A stretch of DNA of 15,034 bases from Methanobacteriota archaeon (GTDB lineage: Archaea; Thermoplasmatota; Poseidoniia; Poseidoniales; Poseidoniaceae), in contig PBSP01000061.1 in NCBI GenBank assembly GCA_002726845.1, positions 1-15,034 on the forward strand, written 5' to 3'. A program made the position numbers and the translations under genes. Shown piece after piece: positions 1 to 6,865 of the stretch. Under the pieces are notes generated by a model that was not told where the DNA came from, searched no databases, and saw nothing but the letters and a program-made list of their open reading frames with translations. How positions within the stretch are numbered: the stretch's first letter is position 1; each line of letters starts with the position of its first letter.

Positions 1-98
1 CTGAAGGAAATCCATCTTCCGACGATGAGGATGAACAATCACCTGACGATGAGGATGAATCGTCTGAAAACGAAGATGATGTTCGACTGGAACGATGA
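1..98 (+). CDS. C-terminal end of an acidic-tailed protein (partial)
   Basis: Only the last 31 residues are present; the frame is entered at position 3 and stops with TGA at 96-98. The peptide is almost entirely Asp, Glu, Ser and Asn, including two copies of an S/P-D-D-E-D-E block encoded by a duplicated 15-base unit (about 23-37 and 44-58). It ends in a short VRLER segment. Such tails are usually disordered and occur on many cytoplasmic proteins of marine and halophilic archaea. Nothing of the folded part is visible, so no function can be given. Another frame stays open to a TAA at 118-120, but it reads as Met/Arg/Asn-rich low-complexity sequence and looks like a shadow. The call as the real frame is an inference from composition. 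Confidence 0.55.
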   Translation, partial: EGNPSSDDEDEQSPDDEDESSENEDDVRLER

Positions 99-111
99 AA
101 TGTCGGAGGAG

Positions 112-121
112 TACTTTTAAG
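112..121 (+). promoter_or_regulatory. TATA-like box for the 145-2183 unit
   Basis: The sequence tacttttaag is centred about 28 bases before the ATG at 145. That is the spacing expected if transcription starts at or next to the start codon (leaderless mRNA). No Shine-Dalgarno-like purine run precedes the ATG. Seen by eye only. Confidence 0.5.
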
Positions 122-130
122 CCGAAATGC

Positions 131-142
131 CCTACTTGTAGG
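131..142 (+). promoter_or_regulatory. short palindrome between TATA box and start codon
   Basis: Five-base arms CCTAC and GTAGG flank TT and end two bases before the ATG at 145. If the transcript is leaderless, this lies between TATA and the transcription start, where archaeal repressors often bind. The palindrome is short and could be chance. Confidence 0.3.
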
Positions 143-144
143 TA

Positions 145-1503
145 ATGGAAAAAGCCGGTCAAGGTTTTGTACGCACAACCGTCATTCTCTTGGCTCTCTG
201 TGTCTTACCGGTAGTACGAGCAGAGGAAGGAATCCAAGAGGCAGCCAAAACATTGGATTTGGTCATTCTCTCAATGGGTCTCAACATCCTCATCGCTGGA
301 ACACTGTTGTGGTTCATACTTAAGCACAGGGATAATTATCCTCAAAACCGCCTCTTTCTCTCCGTGATTGCCTTGCTTTTCCTTGCGAATGGGGTTCACT
401 TTGCTTCAGAGAGCCTTGTGCAACTCAAGAGGTCAACACTTTCCGAACAATCGATCGTTTTTCTTTCGAATGTTGTAAGTGCAATGGATTTTTACACAGC
501 ACTAACATTTCCCCTAATTTTTATCCTGTTTCCTTCACCCTTGTTCACGCAACGTAAGCACATGATTGCTGCCGGCGTCACTGCAGCAGCAATCTACCTG
601 CTGTTCCTAACTTTCATTGTGTTTGCCATCGTTCCAATGATGATTGTTATCGTTGTGCTCAACGTCTTGATGATATTGACGTTTTTGATACCCATTCGTT
701 GGTATCTTCTCTATCGTGACAGTCCAATCCTGTACGAACGCAATCATGCTATTGCTGCCGGTTTGCTGGGCGTTGGAATCTTGGTTTCTCAAGGGATGTT
801 TGCGTGGTCATCGATCTTCATCTACGGCGGTGAAAGTCTGGTTGCAGGCATTTCCGGACAGGTCGCTGCGAGCTCTGGTGGTGAGGTTTCGTGGGCCCTT
901 GTATTCAGCCATGCACGAACAATTGGTCCGATGATGTTCCTTTTGTACATGGTTTACAAGGAACTCGTCGTACCGAAGAACTACGTAAGCAAACCTCTGC
1001 GTTTTGTTGTCATCGCAGTGTTCTTTGTTGGTATGCTGAATGCACTGGTTAACGGTTTGGTTGACGATCCCAATCTCTCTTCGCTCTGGGAATTCTTTGC
1101 CATTCGTGGGACCTATGGATTGGTTCGACCTTTGATAATGGTCTACTTGCTGCTCAAATTCAATCTCATCGACATGAGGAACGCTGATGTACGAAAAGTG
1201 GCGAGGCTCGTCGCTCTTGTTCTGATCAGTGTTTGGGTTGCCATGGTCTTTGAAATCTTCCAGGCCTTCCTTCCAATACCGCAATTGTTGTCAGCAGCCA
1301 TCATCGGTGTTGTTCTGGCTTTCTTAATCGGTTGGGAAGATCGAATGTTTGAGAATGTGGCAAAGGTTTCTGACGATACCCAACTAATGATCGTAGACGA
1401 ATTTATTGAGCCAGATGATGTTTCAAGATTCATCACAGTTGGTCTTCTTACCATGGTTTTGGGTTGTTTCCTTTCTTTCATTAACTCGGGGTTGCTCCTA
1501 TGA
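145..1503 (+). CDS. polytopic integral membrane protein, family not recognised
   Basis: A 452-residue protein made mostly of hydrophobic helices. Residues 1-26 resemble a signal peptide (charged n-region, then a Val/Ile/Leu core ending VRA). About eleven or twelve membrane segments follow, near 38-60, 69-87, 113-133, 138-160, 164-186, 203-228, 257-274, 286-305, 323-343, 353-375, 381-400 and 430-452. Between the last two is a soluble stretch with EDRMFENVAKVSDD and an acidic cluster (EFIEPDD). No transporter signature, kinase domain or catalytic motif was recognised. The stop codon overlaps the next ATG (ATGA at 1500-1503), so the two products are probably made together and may form a complex. 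The ATG at 145 is favoured because of the TATA-like box 28 bases upstream. It could be a sensor or a structural membrane component; sequence alone does not decide. Confidence 0.85.
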   Translation: MEKAGQGFVRTTVILLALCVLPVVRAEEGIQEAAKTLDLVILSMGLNILIAGTLLWFILKHRDNYPQNRLFLSVIALLFLANGVHFASESLVQLKRSTLSEQSIVFLSNVVSAMDFYTALTFPLIFILFPSPLFTQRKHMIAAGVTAAAIYLLFLTFIVFAIVPMMIVIVVLNVLMILTFLIPIRWYLLYRDSPILYERNHAIAAGLLGVGILVSQGMFAWSSIFIYGGESLVAGISGQVAASSGGEVSWALVFSHARTIGPMMFLLYMVYKELVVPKNYVSKPLRFVVIAVFFVGMLNALVNGLVDDPNLSSLWEFFAIRGTYGLVRPLIMVYLLLKFNLIDMRNADVRKVARLVALVLISVWVAMVFEIFQAFLPIPQLLSAAIIGVVLAFLIGWEDRMFENVAKVSDDTQLMIVDEFIEPDDVSRFITVGLLTMVLGCFLSFINSGLLL

Positions 1504-2183
1504 TTAACAGGTTGTTTCGATTGAACGGCTCCGATTCTGGGGGATCTGTTCTCAAAAACGAACGACGCATGAGTGTATTCGTTGGTTTGATGATTCTCAT
1601 CATAATCTTCGATGCAATAGCGTTGAAATCCATTGACATTGATCGACTCACGGGCTCCGATGAAGAGAGTATGGATTGGGAATTAACCTTCACCTCTTAT
1701 CTGGAATCCGAAACCACCTCAGAAGACCTCAGTGCCAATCAAGCCATGAGTACGAGTATTCAGGTCGAACTTTCCGAAAATGAGTATCTTGAATCCGTTG
1801 TGTTGCGAATCCAATGTTCGGATGAAGACGAGCCCGGAGAAGGTTTCTCCGATGAGGTGACTGTTACCACAGACTTGTCTATGGTTGATGGAGGCCCTGA
1901 GGCAAAACAGGAGACCGGTTCATGTTCGGAACAATCTGCTGACGATCTTGTCATGACTTGGACTTTCATGAGCGCAGCCTCTGTGGATGCACAGCAAACA
2001 GGAATGACAGAGAACGAAGTTCGAAGTTTATTTGCTGAAGGTAAAACTGGTACGGGGATGTGGTCAGCGGACATTGAACTTCAGGTCAACACTCCTGGAG
2101 GTCTGGGTGCACTGGACAGCGGAGAACGAGTAACAGCGATTTGGGAGTTGCAAATCTTTGAAGTTGAGTTCAACGAAATGTAG
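1500..2183 (+). CDS. single-pass membrane protein with a probable external domain
   Basis: A 227-residue protein of unknown family. A short basic, Ser/Gly-containing N-terminus (1-23) precedes one transmembrane helix at about 24-43 (VFVGLMILIIIFDAIAL). The remaining 180 residues are acidic, rich in Ser, Thr and Glu, and alternate in a way that suggests beta strands. This part is probably outside the cell, given the basic residues before the helix (positive-inside rule). Two cysteines (C106, C142) could form a disulfide there. The ATG overlaps the stop of the preceding membrane gene in ATGA, indicating translational coupling and probably a shared complex. A T-rich terminator follows at 2258-2266. 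No catalytic motif is visible and no homologue was recognised. Confidence 0.8.
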   Translation: MINRLFRLNGSDSGGSVLKNERRMSVFVGLMILIIIFDAIALKSIDIDRLTGSDEESMDWELTFTSYLESETTSEDLSANQAMSTSIQVELSENEYLESVVLRIQCSDEDEPGEGFSDEVTVTTDLSMVDGGPEAKQETGSCSEQSADDLVMTWTFMSAASVDAQQTGMTENEVRSLFAEGKTGTGMWSADIELQVNTPGGLGALDSGERVTAIWELQIFEVEFNEM

Positions 2184-2250
2184 TCTGTTGTATCGACGAC
2201 GATTGCCTCGGAAATGTGTTTGATTCACGACGATGTTACGAACTCAATTC

Positions 2251-2267
2251 CACTTGCTTTTTTTTTC
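2251..2267 (+). terminator. poly-T terminator after the 145-2183 unit
   Basis: A run of nine T at 2258-2266, about 75 bases after the stop at 2183 and before the next TATA-like box. Archaeal RNA polymerase terminates at T tracts without needing a hairpin. The longest homopolymer noticed in the intergenic DNA here. Confidence 0.6.
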
Positions 2268-2284
2268 TTGAATCGTCCTTCAGT

Positions 2285-2294
2285 CTTGTTAAGT
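2285..2294 (+). promoter_or_regulatory. TATA-like box for the TPR gene
   Basis: cttgttaagt is centred about 28 bases before the ATG at 2317, the same spacing as the box at 112-121 relative to 145. It is a weak match to an archaeal TATA box. The call rests on spacing and on its place just after the T tract. Confidence 0.35.
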
Positions 2295-2316
2295 ACGACA
2301 ACTCCGAGGCTTTGTT

Positions 2317-4074
2317 ATGTCGTACGCACCTACCGATTATGATTTTGGAAACTCGTCCAACTACGCCTTTGCTGAAACAATAACCTGCGCCAATGATGAA
2401 GCACGAAAGATGTTCGTTGAAGCTTATGGTCACATGCTGAATTACAACCACGAACAAGCCATAGCCTGTTTCATGAAATGCACAGAATTGGACCCGAATT
2501 GCGCCATGGCATGGTGGGGAATTGCATACTGTCTTTCTTCAAGCTACAATTGGTCGGCAGGTCTCGGCCCGGGTTATGATGCGATTCAACAGGCTATTTC
2601 GGTTAAAGACGGATGCAGTGAGTTGGAGCAAGATCTGATTATGGCTCTTTCAACGAGGCACACCAAGGAGGCGCGAGATAATGCAAATCCTGCGGCCCTA
2701 AACATGGGCAACTCACCAGAGCTCAATCAAGCATTTGCTGATGCAATGGCTCCATTGTATGAAAAATACAGCGGAAACCTCGATGTTACCGCAATATATG
2801 TTGAAGCACTGATGAATCTGAATCCATGGACCCTTTGGAACAAAGATGCTTCCACTGGTGAAATAACTCCGGTTGATGATAGCACATTGATGCTGATCAA
2901 GATCATGGAAGATGCCTTTGAAAGCAGTGATGAAGCCAAGGTCCATCCTGCGCTTTGCCACTTGTACTGCCACGCTTTGGAGCTTTCACCATTCCCAGAG
3001 CGAGCCCTTCCGGCAGCTGATGTTCTTCGAACACTAATGCCTGGATGTGGACACTTGGTTCACATGCCATCGCACATTGATGCATGGGTTGGCCAATGGA
3101 AAGAAGCAATGGACTGCAACATTGCTGCAGTTGAGGCTGACGATCACTACGTCGAACTCACTGGTAACGAATCCCAATTCTACAAATTCTACCGCATGCA
3201 CAACCATCACTTTGTGGTCTGGTGTGCTATGTTCGAAGGGCAATATGAGACTGCAATGAAGTATGCAAGAAAAGCTGCAGCTACCTTGCCAGCAGGTGAT
3301 GAAAACCACGGAGTCCGATTTATGCTCGCGGGCGTAATCCCAATGGGTGCAATTTTCCTTGAATCCTATGTTACGATGCCTTGGCACGTCATGATTCGAT
3401 TTGGTAAGTGGGATGAAATACTCGCTGAACCAATGCACACAGAAAAAGATGCATTCCCAGCAACCATCGCAACACAGCACTATGCACGTGGCGTGGCCTA
3501 TGCATCCAAGGGAATGGTTCCTGAGGCAGAAGCAGAGCAAGTACTGTTCAAGGAAGCACTAACAAATCCAGCATTGGCTGGGCGATTGATGCATAACAAT
3601 TTGATGTACCAAGACCCAGCAGAAGGACCTTCAATCCTCAATGTGAATGCGGCGATTTTGGAAGCGGAGATTGAGTACCGTCGCCAATTCCTTGCAAAGG
3701 AAAACGGTGAGGATTATGATTTCACTGCAGCCTTTGATGAGTTGCGACGAGGTGTTGATCTCTCGCTCAACCTCGCTTACAACGAACCATGGGGACAGAT
3801 GCAACCCGTTCGCCACATTCTCGGTGCTCTGCTCTTTGAACAAGGGCACATCGAAGAGGCGGAAGAAGTCTATCGTGCAGACATCAAACTCTGGAAGGAC
3901 AACATGTGGGGCCTTTTAGGATTGAAACTGTGCCTCGAAGCTCGTGGAGATGCACCTGAGGAACTCGCTGCAGTTACTGCCTTGTTCAATGAACGAAGTT
4001 CTCGAGCAGACATTGTTCCAGCAAAGACCTGCTTCTGCGCACAGGATGCACTGGCAAAGTCGTGTTGTGACTGA
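2317..4074 (+). CDS. TPR-repeat protein with conserved His/Glu clusters (possible metal site)
   Basis: A 585-residue soluble protein without signal peptide or membrane helix. Residues about 32-70 form a clear tetratricopeptide repeat (N-H-E-Q-A-I-A-C-F then ELDPNCAMAWWGIAYCL). Further helical repeats are likely near 219-265, 300-325, 385-405 and 500-560. The middle region matches my recollection of a widespread bacterial family of about 550-residue TPR proteins of unknown function. Its hallmarks here are HLYCHALE (H215, H219, E222), ALPAADVLRTLMPG, then GHLVHMPSHI (H246, H249, H253), and RMHNHHF (H295, H297, H298). Such invariant His/Glu positions are not needed for TPR packing and suggest a metal or substrate site. 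The C-terminus is Cys-rich (CFC and CCD). The gene stands alone between a T-tract terminator and a new promoter. Calling it TPR is secure; any catalytic role is inference. Confidence 0.85.
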   Translation: MSYAPTDYDFGNSSNYAFAETITCANDEARKMFVEAYGHMLNYNHEQAIACFMKCTELDPNCAMAWWGIAYCLSSSYNWSAGLGPGYDAIQQAISVKDGCSELEQDLIMALSTRHTKEARDNANPAALNMGNSPELNQAFADAMAPLYEKYSGNLDVTAIYVEALMNLNPWTLWNKDASTGEITPVDDSTLMLIKIMEDAFESSDEAKVHPALCHLYCHALELSPFPERALPAADVLRTLMPGCGHLVHMPSHIDAWVGQWKEAMDCNIAAVEADDHYVELTGNESQFYKFYRMHNHHFVVWCAMFEGQYETAMKYARKAAATLPAGDENHGVRFMLAGVIPMGAIFLESYVTMPWHVMIRFGKWDEILAEPMHTEKDAFPATIATQHYARGVAYASKGMVPEAEAEQVLFKEALTNPALAGRLMHNNLMYQDPAEGPSILNVNAAILEAEIEYRRQFLAKENGEDYDFTAAFDELRRGVDLSLNLAYNEPWGQMQPVRHILGALLFEQGHIEEAEEVYRADIKLWKDNMWGLLGLKLCLEARGDAPEELAAVTALFNERSSRADIVPAKTCFCAQDALAKSCCD

Positions 4075-4086
4075 TGTTGTGTACTG

Positions 4087-4112
4087 TTCGGCTTAATCCA
4101 TAAATAGCCGAA
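4087..4112. repeat. 7-bp inverted repeat around the TATA-like box of the 56-residue gene
   Basis: Perfect arms TTCGGCT (4087-4093) and AGCCGAA (4106-4112) are separated by 12 bases that contain the TATA-like box at 4099-4107. It also begins only 13 bases after the stop of the TPR gene, so it could be an operator or a 3'-end stem-loop of that gene. No T tract follows. Confidence 0.45.
4099..4107 (+). promoter_or_regulatory. TATA-like box for the 56-residue membrane peptide
   Basis: cataaatag is centred about 26 bases before the ATG at 4129, the spacing expected for a leaderless archaeal transcript. It is one of the better TATA matches in the window and supports this small gene being real. Confidence 0.5.
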
Positions 4113-4128
4113 ACTGGAATACAAGCGC

Positions 4129-4299
4129 ATGGCAGGCGAAGCGCTCACTGAACTCGCGCTGGTGGCTGTGAGGGAAGAAACGCTAGAAGAACTCGGAAAC
4201 AAAGTGGAAAAGGTCACAAAACGATTCTCATTTCTTCGATATGTTGCAGTACCTCTCTTTTTCATCGGTTGGGGTATCTATTTTCTCTGGTTCAGTTGA
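4129..4299 (+). CDS. 56-residue single-pass membrane peptide
   Basis: A short frame beginning MAGEALTELALVAVREE and ending GWGIYFLWFS. Residues 5-32 would form a charged amphipathic helix rich in Glu, Leu and Lys. Residues 36-56 form a hydrophobic segment (LRYVAVPLFFIGWGIYFLWF), so it looks like a tail-anchored peptide with the helix in the cytoplasm. Support for a real gene comes from a TATA-like box at the leaderless distance, a sensible charged-helix-plus-membrane architecture, and the lack of any better gene on either strand between 4075 and 4350. It sits just before the paralog/permease cassette and could be a small subunit or regulator of a membrane complex, but that is a guess. No known family was recognised. 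Confidence 0.6.
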   Translation: MAGEALTELALVAVREETLEELGNKVEKVTKRFSFLRYVAVPLFFIGWGIYFLWFS

Positions 4300-4300
4300 A

Positions 4301-4327
4301 TTCTTGTGAGAGCATAACTTACAAGAA
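4301..4327. repeat. 7-bp inverted repeat around a TATA-like element
   Basis: Perfect arms TTCTTGT (4301-4307) and ACAAGAA (4321-4327) with 13 bases between them, containing ataactta (4314-4321), the likely TATA element for the gene at 4351. The repeat starts two bases after the stop of the 56-residue gene, so a 3'-end stem-loop is an alternative. A T6 run follows at 4344-4349. Confidence 0.45.
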
Positions 4328-4350
4328 GACTGAGACGCTCGGGTTTTTTG

Positions 4351-4833
4351 ATGGACATTGAAACTGCGGCAAACATTGGTGAAGCCGTTAGCGGTATTGC
4401 CATCTTGTTCACGCTTCTGTTCAGTCTTCGTCAAATGAAGCACTGGAACGAAAATCGTCGCTATGAAATCGGGCGTGATCTTGCAGCTCATATGAACAAT
4501 CCGTTGGTCCATCGGGGGTTCTCTGTGAGCACAGTCAAGCTGCATGATGAACTCACTCCACAGGAACTGGCGGCATTGTCCCGTGAAGAGAAAGATGCCA
4601 TGAACGCTTTGATGATAGGAATGAACAACATCGGCGTGCTTGCGAAAAACGGGCATCTTTCCATGGATTTGGTTGATGATTTTACAGGAGTCTATGTACG
4701 CATGTTTGCTAGTCGATGGCGACGCGTGATTCAGATTTTTATGATGGTTAACATGTCGAAGAATGATGCGCCAACAGAGGGCGTTTGGTCTGGTTTGTTT
4801 TGGTTACTCGATCGTTTTGATCCACAAGAATGA
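4351..4833 (+). CDS. N-terminally anchored membrane protein, paralog A of the pair flanking the permease
   Basis: 160 residues from ATG 4351; a TTG directly before it could extend it by one residue, but ATG is the simpler start. Residues 4-26 form one hydrophobic helix (TAANIGEAVSGIAILFTLLF), followed by a basic NENRRYE segment, so the remainder is probably cytoplasmic. This N-terminal plan (a helix with an early Glu, then RQ and a basic stretch) resembles small bacterial proteins of unknown function that begin with an 'AEIIGALAVVxTLxYL' type helix. Shared features with the gene at 6302 are the helix, RRYEI, NPLVxRGF, LSREEKDAxNA versus LSREQKDAANA, and a C-terminal WLLDR. The two are clearly duplicates. 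It lies directly before the MFS permease and is probably co-expressed with it. It may be a partner or regulator of the transporter; function unknown. Confidence 0.8.
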   Translation: MDIETAANIGEAVSGIAILFTLLFSLRQMKHWNENRRYEIGRDLAAHMNNPLVHRGFSVSTVKLHDELTPQELAALSREEKDAMNALMIGMNNIGVLAKNGHLSMDLVDDFTGVYVRMFASRWRRVIQIFMMVNMSKNDAPTEGVWSGLFWLLDRFDPQE

Positions 4834-4890
4834 GAAGGTTGGCAATCCATCCTTCCTTGACATTTGCAATGTATTCTGATGTTGATGGGG

Positions 4891-4900
4891 ATAAGTATTT
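4891..4900 (+). promoter_or_regulatory. TATA-like box that fixes the permease start at 4926
   Basis: ataagtattt is centred about 30 bases before ATG 4926. It supports the internal ATG at 4926 over the upstream ATG at 4830, which would place this element inside the coding region. Confidence 0.4.
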
Positions 4901-4925
4901 GACACAAAGCAAACAAAATAACAAC

Positions 4926-6293
4926 ATGGCAATCACGCTAGAAGAAAGCCGCACAGCCCGTTTCGGCACACTTTGCACTCTCTACTTCTCACAAGGTATT
5001 CCTTGGTTTTTCGTAGCTACGGCGTTGGTCACGTTCCTCGTTGATGAGAGTGCGATGTCGGATGATGAGAAATTGGTGCTCATCTCGATGGGCATGCTGC
5101 CTTGGATAGTTGGTAAACTGGTGCTGGGTCCACTTATCGACAGGATACAATTCAGGTCGATGGGTCGTCGCCGACCGTGGGTGCTCATCTCCCAACTGGG
5201 TATGGCCGTTACGATCGCTGCCTTCCTTCTCATAGACGACCCTGCTGAAGATCTGAAAATGCTTGGATTGTTTTTCTTTATTCACAACATCTTTGCTGCT
5301 TTACAGGATGTAAGTGCAGATGCTTTGGCGGTTGAAGTTCTTCCTGAAGGCGAAATTCCATTGGCAAACGGTCTCATGTTTGTTGCGAAAGGATTCGGAG
5401 CAATGTTTGCTGTATTGGTACTGGGTAGTATCTTGCTGGATTATACTTTCCAAACTGCACTTCTTGTCCAGTTGCCCGTTCTATTCCTCATCATGCTCAT
5501 TCCATTGTTTGTGCTTGAGAAAGAGGGTGACAAATTCTTGCCATGGAGCAAGGATACAGCTGCTTCAAACGACACTTCCAACGACGAAGTGCTGAAGTTC
5601 GGGGAAATCATCAGCGGATTCAAAGTTGCTATTTCCGAACCAGCGCCACGTTGGGCACTCCTGTTGTGCACCGTCATGTGGATTGGCGGCGGCATGGGCA
5701 CTGGTATGGGCATTATTGACTTCCAGTGGGAATTCCTCTTCGTTGATGAATTGGGCTGGGACGCCCAAGATTATCTTGACACCAAAGCCGTCCCCGTGTT
5801 CTTGTCAACCATGTTAGGCTTCCTTGTGGGAGGATTCCTTGGGTCAAGGTTTGGTTCACAACGCGTCCTGCTCTCCGCAGTTGGTTTGGGCACCCTGATG
5901 ACAGTTGTTTGGTCGGCAAGTCGCAACAATTGGAGCGATCAAGGTTTCATGACAAGCATCTGGCTCTTCTGGACTTTGATTTGGGCGATTGTTGGCGCAA
6001 ACCTTCTTGCCTTGCTCATGTCGTTGACAACAAAGGAATTGGGCGGTACTCAGTTTTCGATTTACATGACACTCATCAATGTTGGAGCTTTTGCAGGAAA
6101 TGCGCTCTCGCCAAAAGTCCTCGATATGGTTGACAAGAACTATGCAAATCTCTTCTTGGTCGGAGCAGTCTTCCAAGGACTCGTTTTTCTTCTGCTCTTT
6201 GGAATGGGTGGTCGCCTTCAATCCACTTCAGATTCAATGCCAAAAACAATCATAATTTCATCAACTGAAAAAGCCGTTACGGAAGCTGAGTAA
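4926..6293 (+). CDS. MFS permease of the AmpG / PAT (acetyl-CoA transporter-like) type
   Basis: 455 residues from ATG 4926, with about twelve membrane helices. Three motifs point to the AmpG/PAT branch of the major facilitator superfamily rather than generic drug exporters: LYFSQGIPWFF in helix 1 (residues 19-29), GRRRPWVLIS in the helix 2-3 loop (80-89), and ALQDVSADALAVEVLP (125-140), which matches the QD-xxxDxxAVE hallmark of the family. The central loop (about 210-235) is charged. Known members carry muropeptides (AmpG) or acetyl-CoA (AT-1); neither substrate can be assumed here because archaea lack murein. An in-frame ATG at 4830 overlaps the upstream stop as ATGA and would add 32 hydrophilic residues unlike MFS N-termini. 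That start is less likely, although it would imply translational coupling. Flanked on both sides by paralogous anchored proteins. Confidence 0.85.
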   Translation: MAITLEESRTARFGTLCTLYFSQGIPWFFVATALVTFLVDESAMSDDEKLVLISMGMLPWIVGKLVLGPLIDRIQFRSMGRRRPWVLISQLGMAVTIAAFLLIDDPAEDLKMLGLFFFIHNIFAALQDVSADALAVEVLPEGEIPLANGLMFVAKGFGAMFAVLVLGSILLDYTFQTALLVQLPVLFLIMLIPLFVLEKEGDKFLPWSKDTAASNDTSNDEVLKFGEIISGFKVAISEPAPRWALLLCTVMWIGGGMGTGMGIIDFQWEFLFVDELGWDAQDYLDTKAVPVFLSTMLGFLVGGFLGSRFGSQRVLLSAVGLGTLMTVVWSASRNNWSDQGFMTSIWLFWTLIWAIVGANLLALLMSLTTKELGGTQFSIYMTLINVGAFAGNALSPKVLDMVDKNYANLFLVGAVFQGLVFLLLFGMGGRLQSTSDSMPKTIIISSTEKAVTEAE

Positions 6294-6301
6294 TTGATAC
6301 T

Positions 6302-6847
6302 ATGGATCTCGAGGCAGCAGCAAACATTGGTGAAGCACTCAGTGGCCTTGCCATCATGTTCACGCTCCTTTTTGGTATTCGTCAAGTCATGGAAGTGAAC
6401 CGAAATAGGCGCTATGAGATTTCACAAACGATTGCACAATCGCTTGAAAATCCATTGGTTCAACGAGGATTTGCGACGTTTGGTGCCTCGTTCAAACACA
6501 ATTCAACAATAGAAGATGCGATGGCCCTTTCAAGAGAGCAAAAGGATGCTGCTAATGCTGTAATCGTATTGATGGCGAATCACGCTGTTATGACCTATCA
6601 TCGTAATCTCTCGTTTGATTTGGTCTACTCCTTTTACAACGGTTATCTTTCATTGATTGGGCCGAGTTTACGACGGTTGATGGAAATCACCGAAATGGGA
6701 TACATCATGCATGAGGACAGCGGTGTATCGGAAGATGACGGTATGGGCACATTTCATTGGGTGCGGTGGCTTCTCGACCGATTGGAAGAACATCACAAGG
6801 CTGACGAATACAAGCCTCACCTCAATCAGAAAGATTGGAAGCCTTGA
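6302..6847 (+). CDS. N-terminally anchored membrane protein, paralog B of the pair flanking the permease
   Basis: 181 residues starting eight bases after the permease stop, so it is almost certainly in the same transcript. It repeats the plan of the protein at 4351: a hydrophobic helix at about 4-26 (AAANIGEALSGLAIMFTLLF), the basic NRNRRYEI segment, NPLVQRGF, LSREQKDAANA and a C-terminal WLLDR. It has a longer acidic insertion before the last motif and a more polar tail (EEHHKADEYKPHLNQKDWKP). A 17-base stretch (gcaaacattggtgaagc) is identical in the two genes near their starts, but overall they have diverged well at DNA level, so the duplication is not recent. Probable role: membrane-anchored cytoplasmic partner of the permease, by context only. 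It ends 18 bases from the convergent EF-hand gene. Confidence 0.85.
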   Translation: MDLEAAANIGEALSGLAIMFTLLFGIRQVMEVNRNRRYEISQTIAQSLENPLVQRGFATFGASFKHNSTIEDAMALSREQKDAANAVIVLMANHAVMTYHRNLSFDLVYSFYNGYLSLIGPSLRRLMEITEMGYIMHEDSGVSEDDGMGTFHWVRWLLDRLEEHHKADEYKPHLNQKDWKP

Positions 6848-6865
6848 ACAATGGATGAAAGGAGA

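Noticed and set aside
1..120. Open frame through 1-120 ending at TAA 118
   Set aside because: It reads as Met/Arg/Asn/Leu low complexity produced by shifting the acidic repeat; the acidic frame ending at 98 is more protein-like.
808..1284. 158-codon minus-strand frame
   Set aside because: Lies entirely inside the membrane protein gene and has no domain-like pattern; shadow frame.
2205..2310. 8-base inverted repeat GCCTCGGA / TCCGAGGC
   Set aside because: Arms are 90 bases apart in a gap of 133 bases; chance is a reasonable explanation.
3034..3540. 168-codon minus-strand frame
   Set aside because: Antisense to the conserved part of the TPR gene; Cys/His-rich only as the complement of its codons.
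4228..4656. 142-codon minus-strand frame
   Set aside because: Antisense to the 56-residue gene and paralog A; no recognisable family features.
4830..4925. Upstream start for the MFS permease
   Set aside because: Adds a hydrophilic stretch foreign to MFS N-termini and would contain the TATA-like box at 4891; kept only as an alternative.
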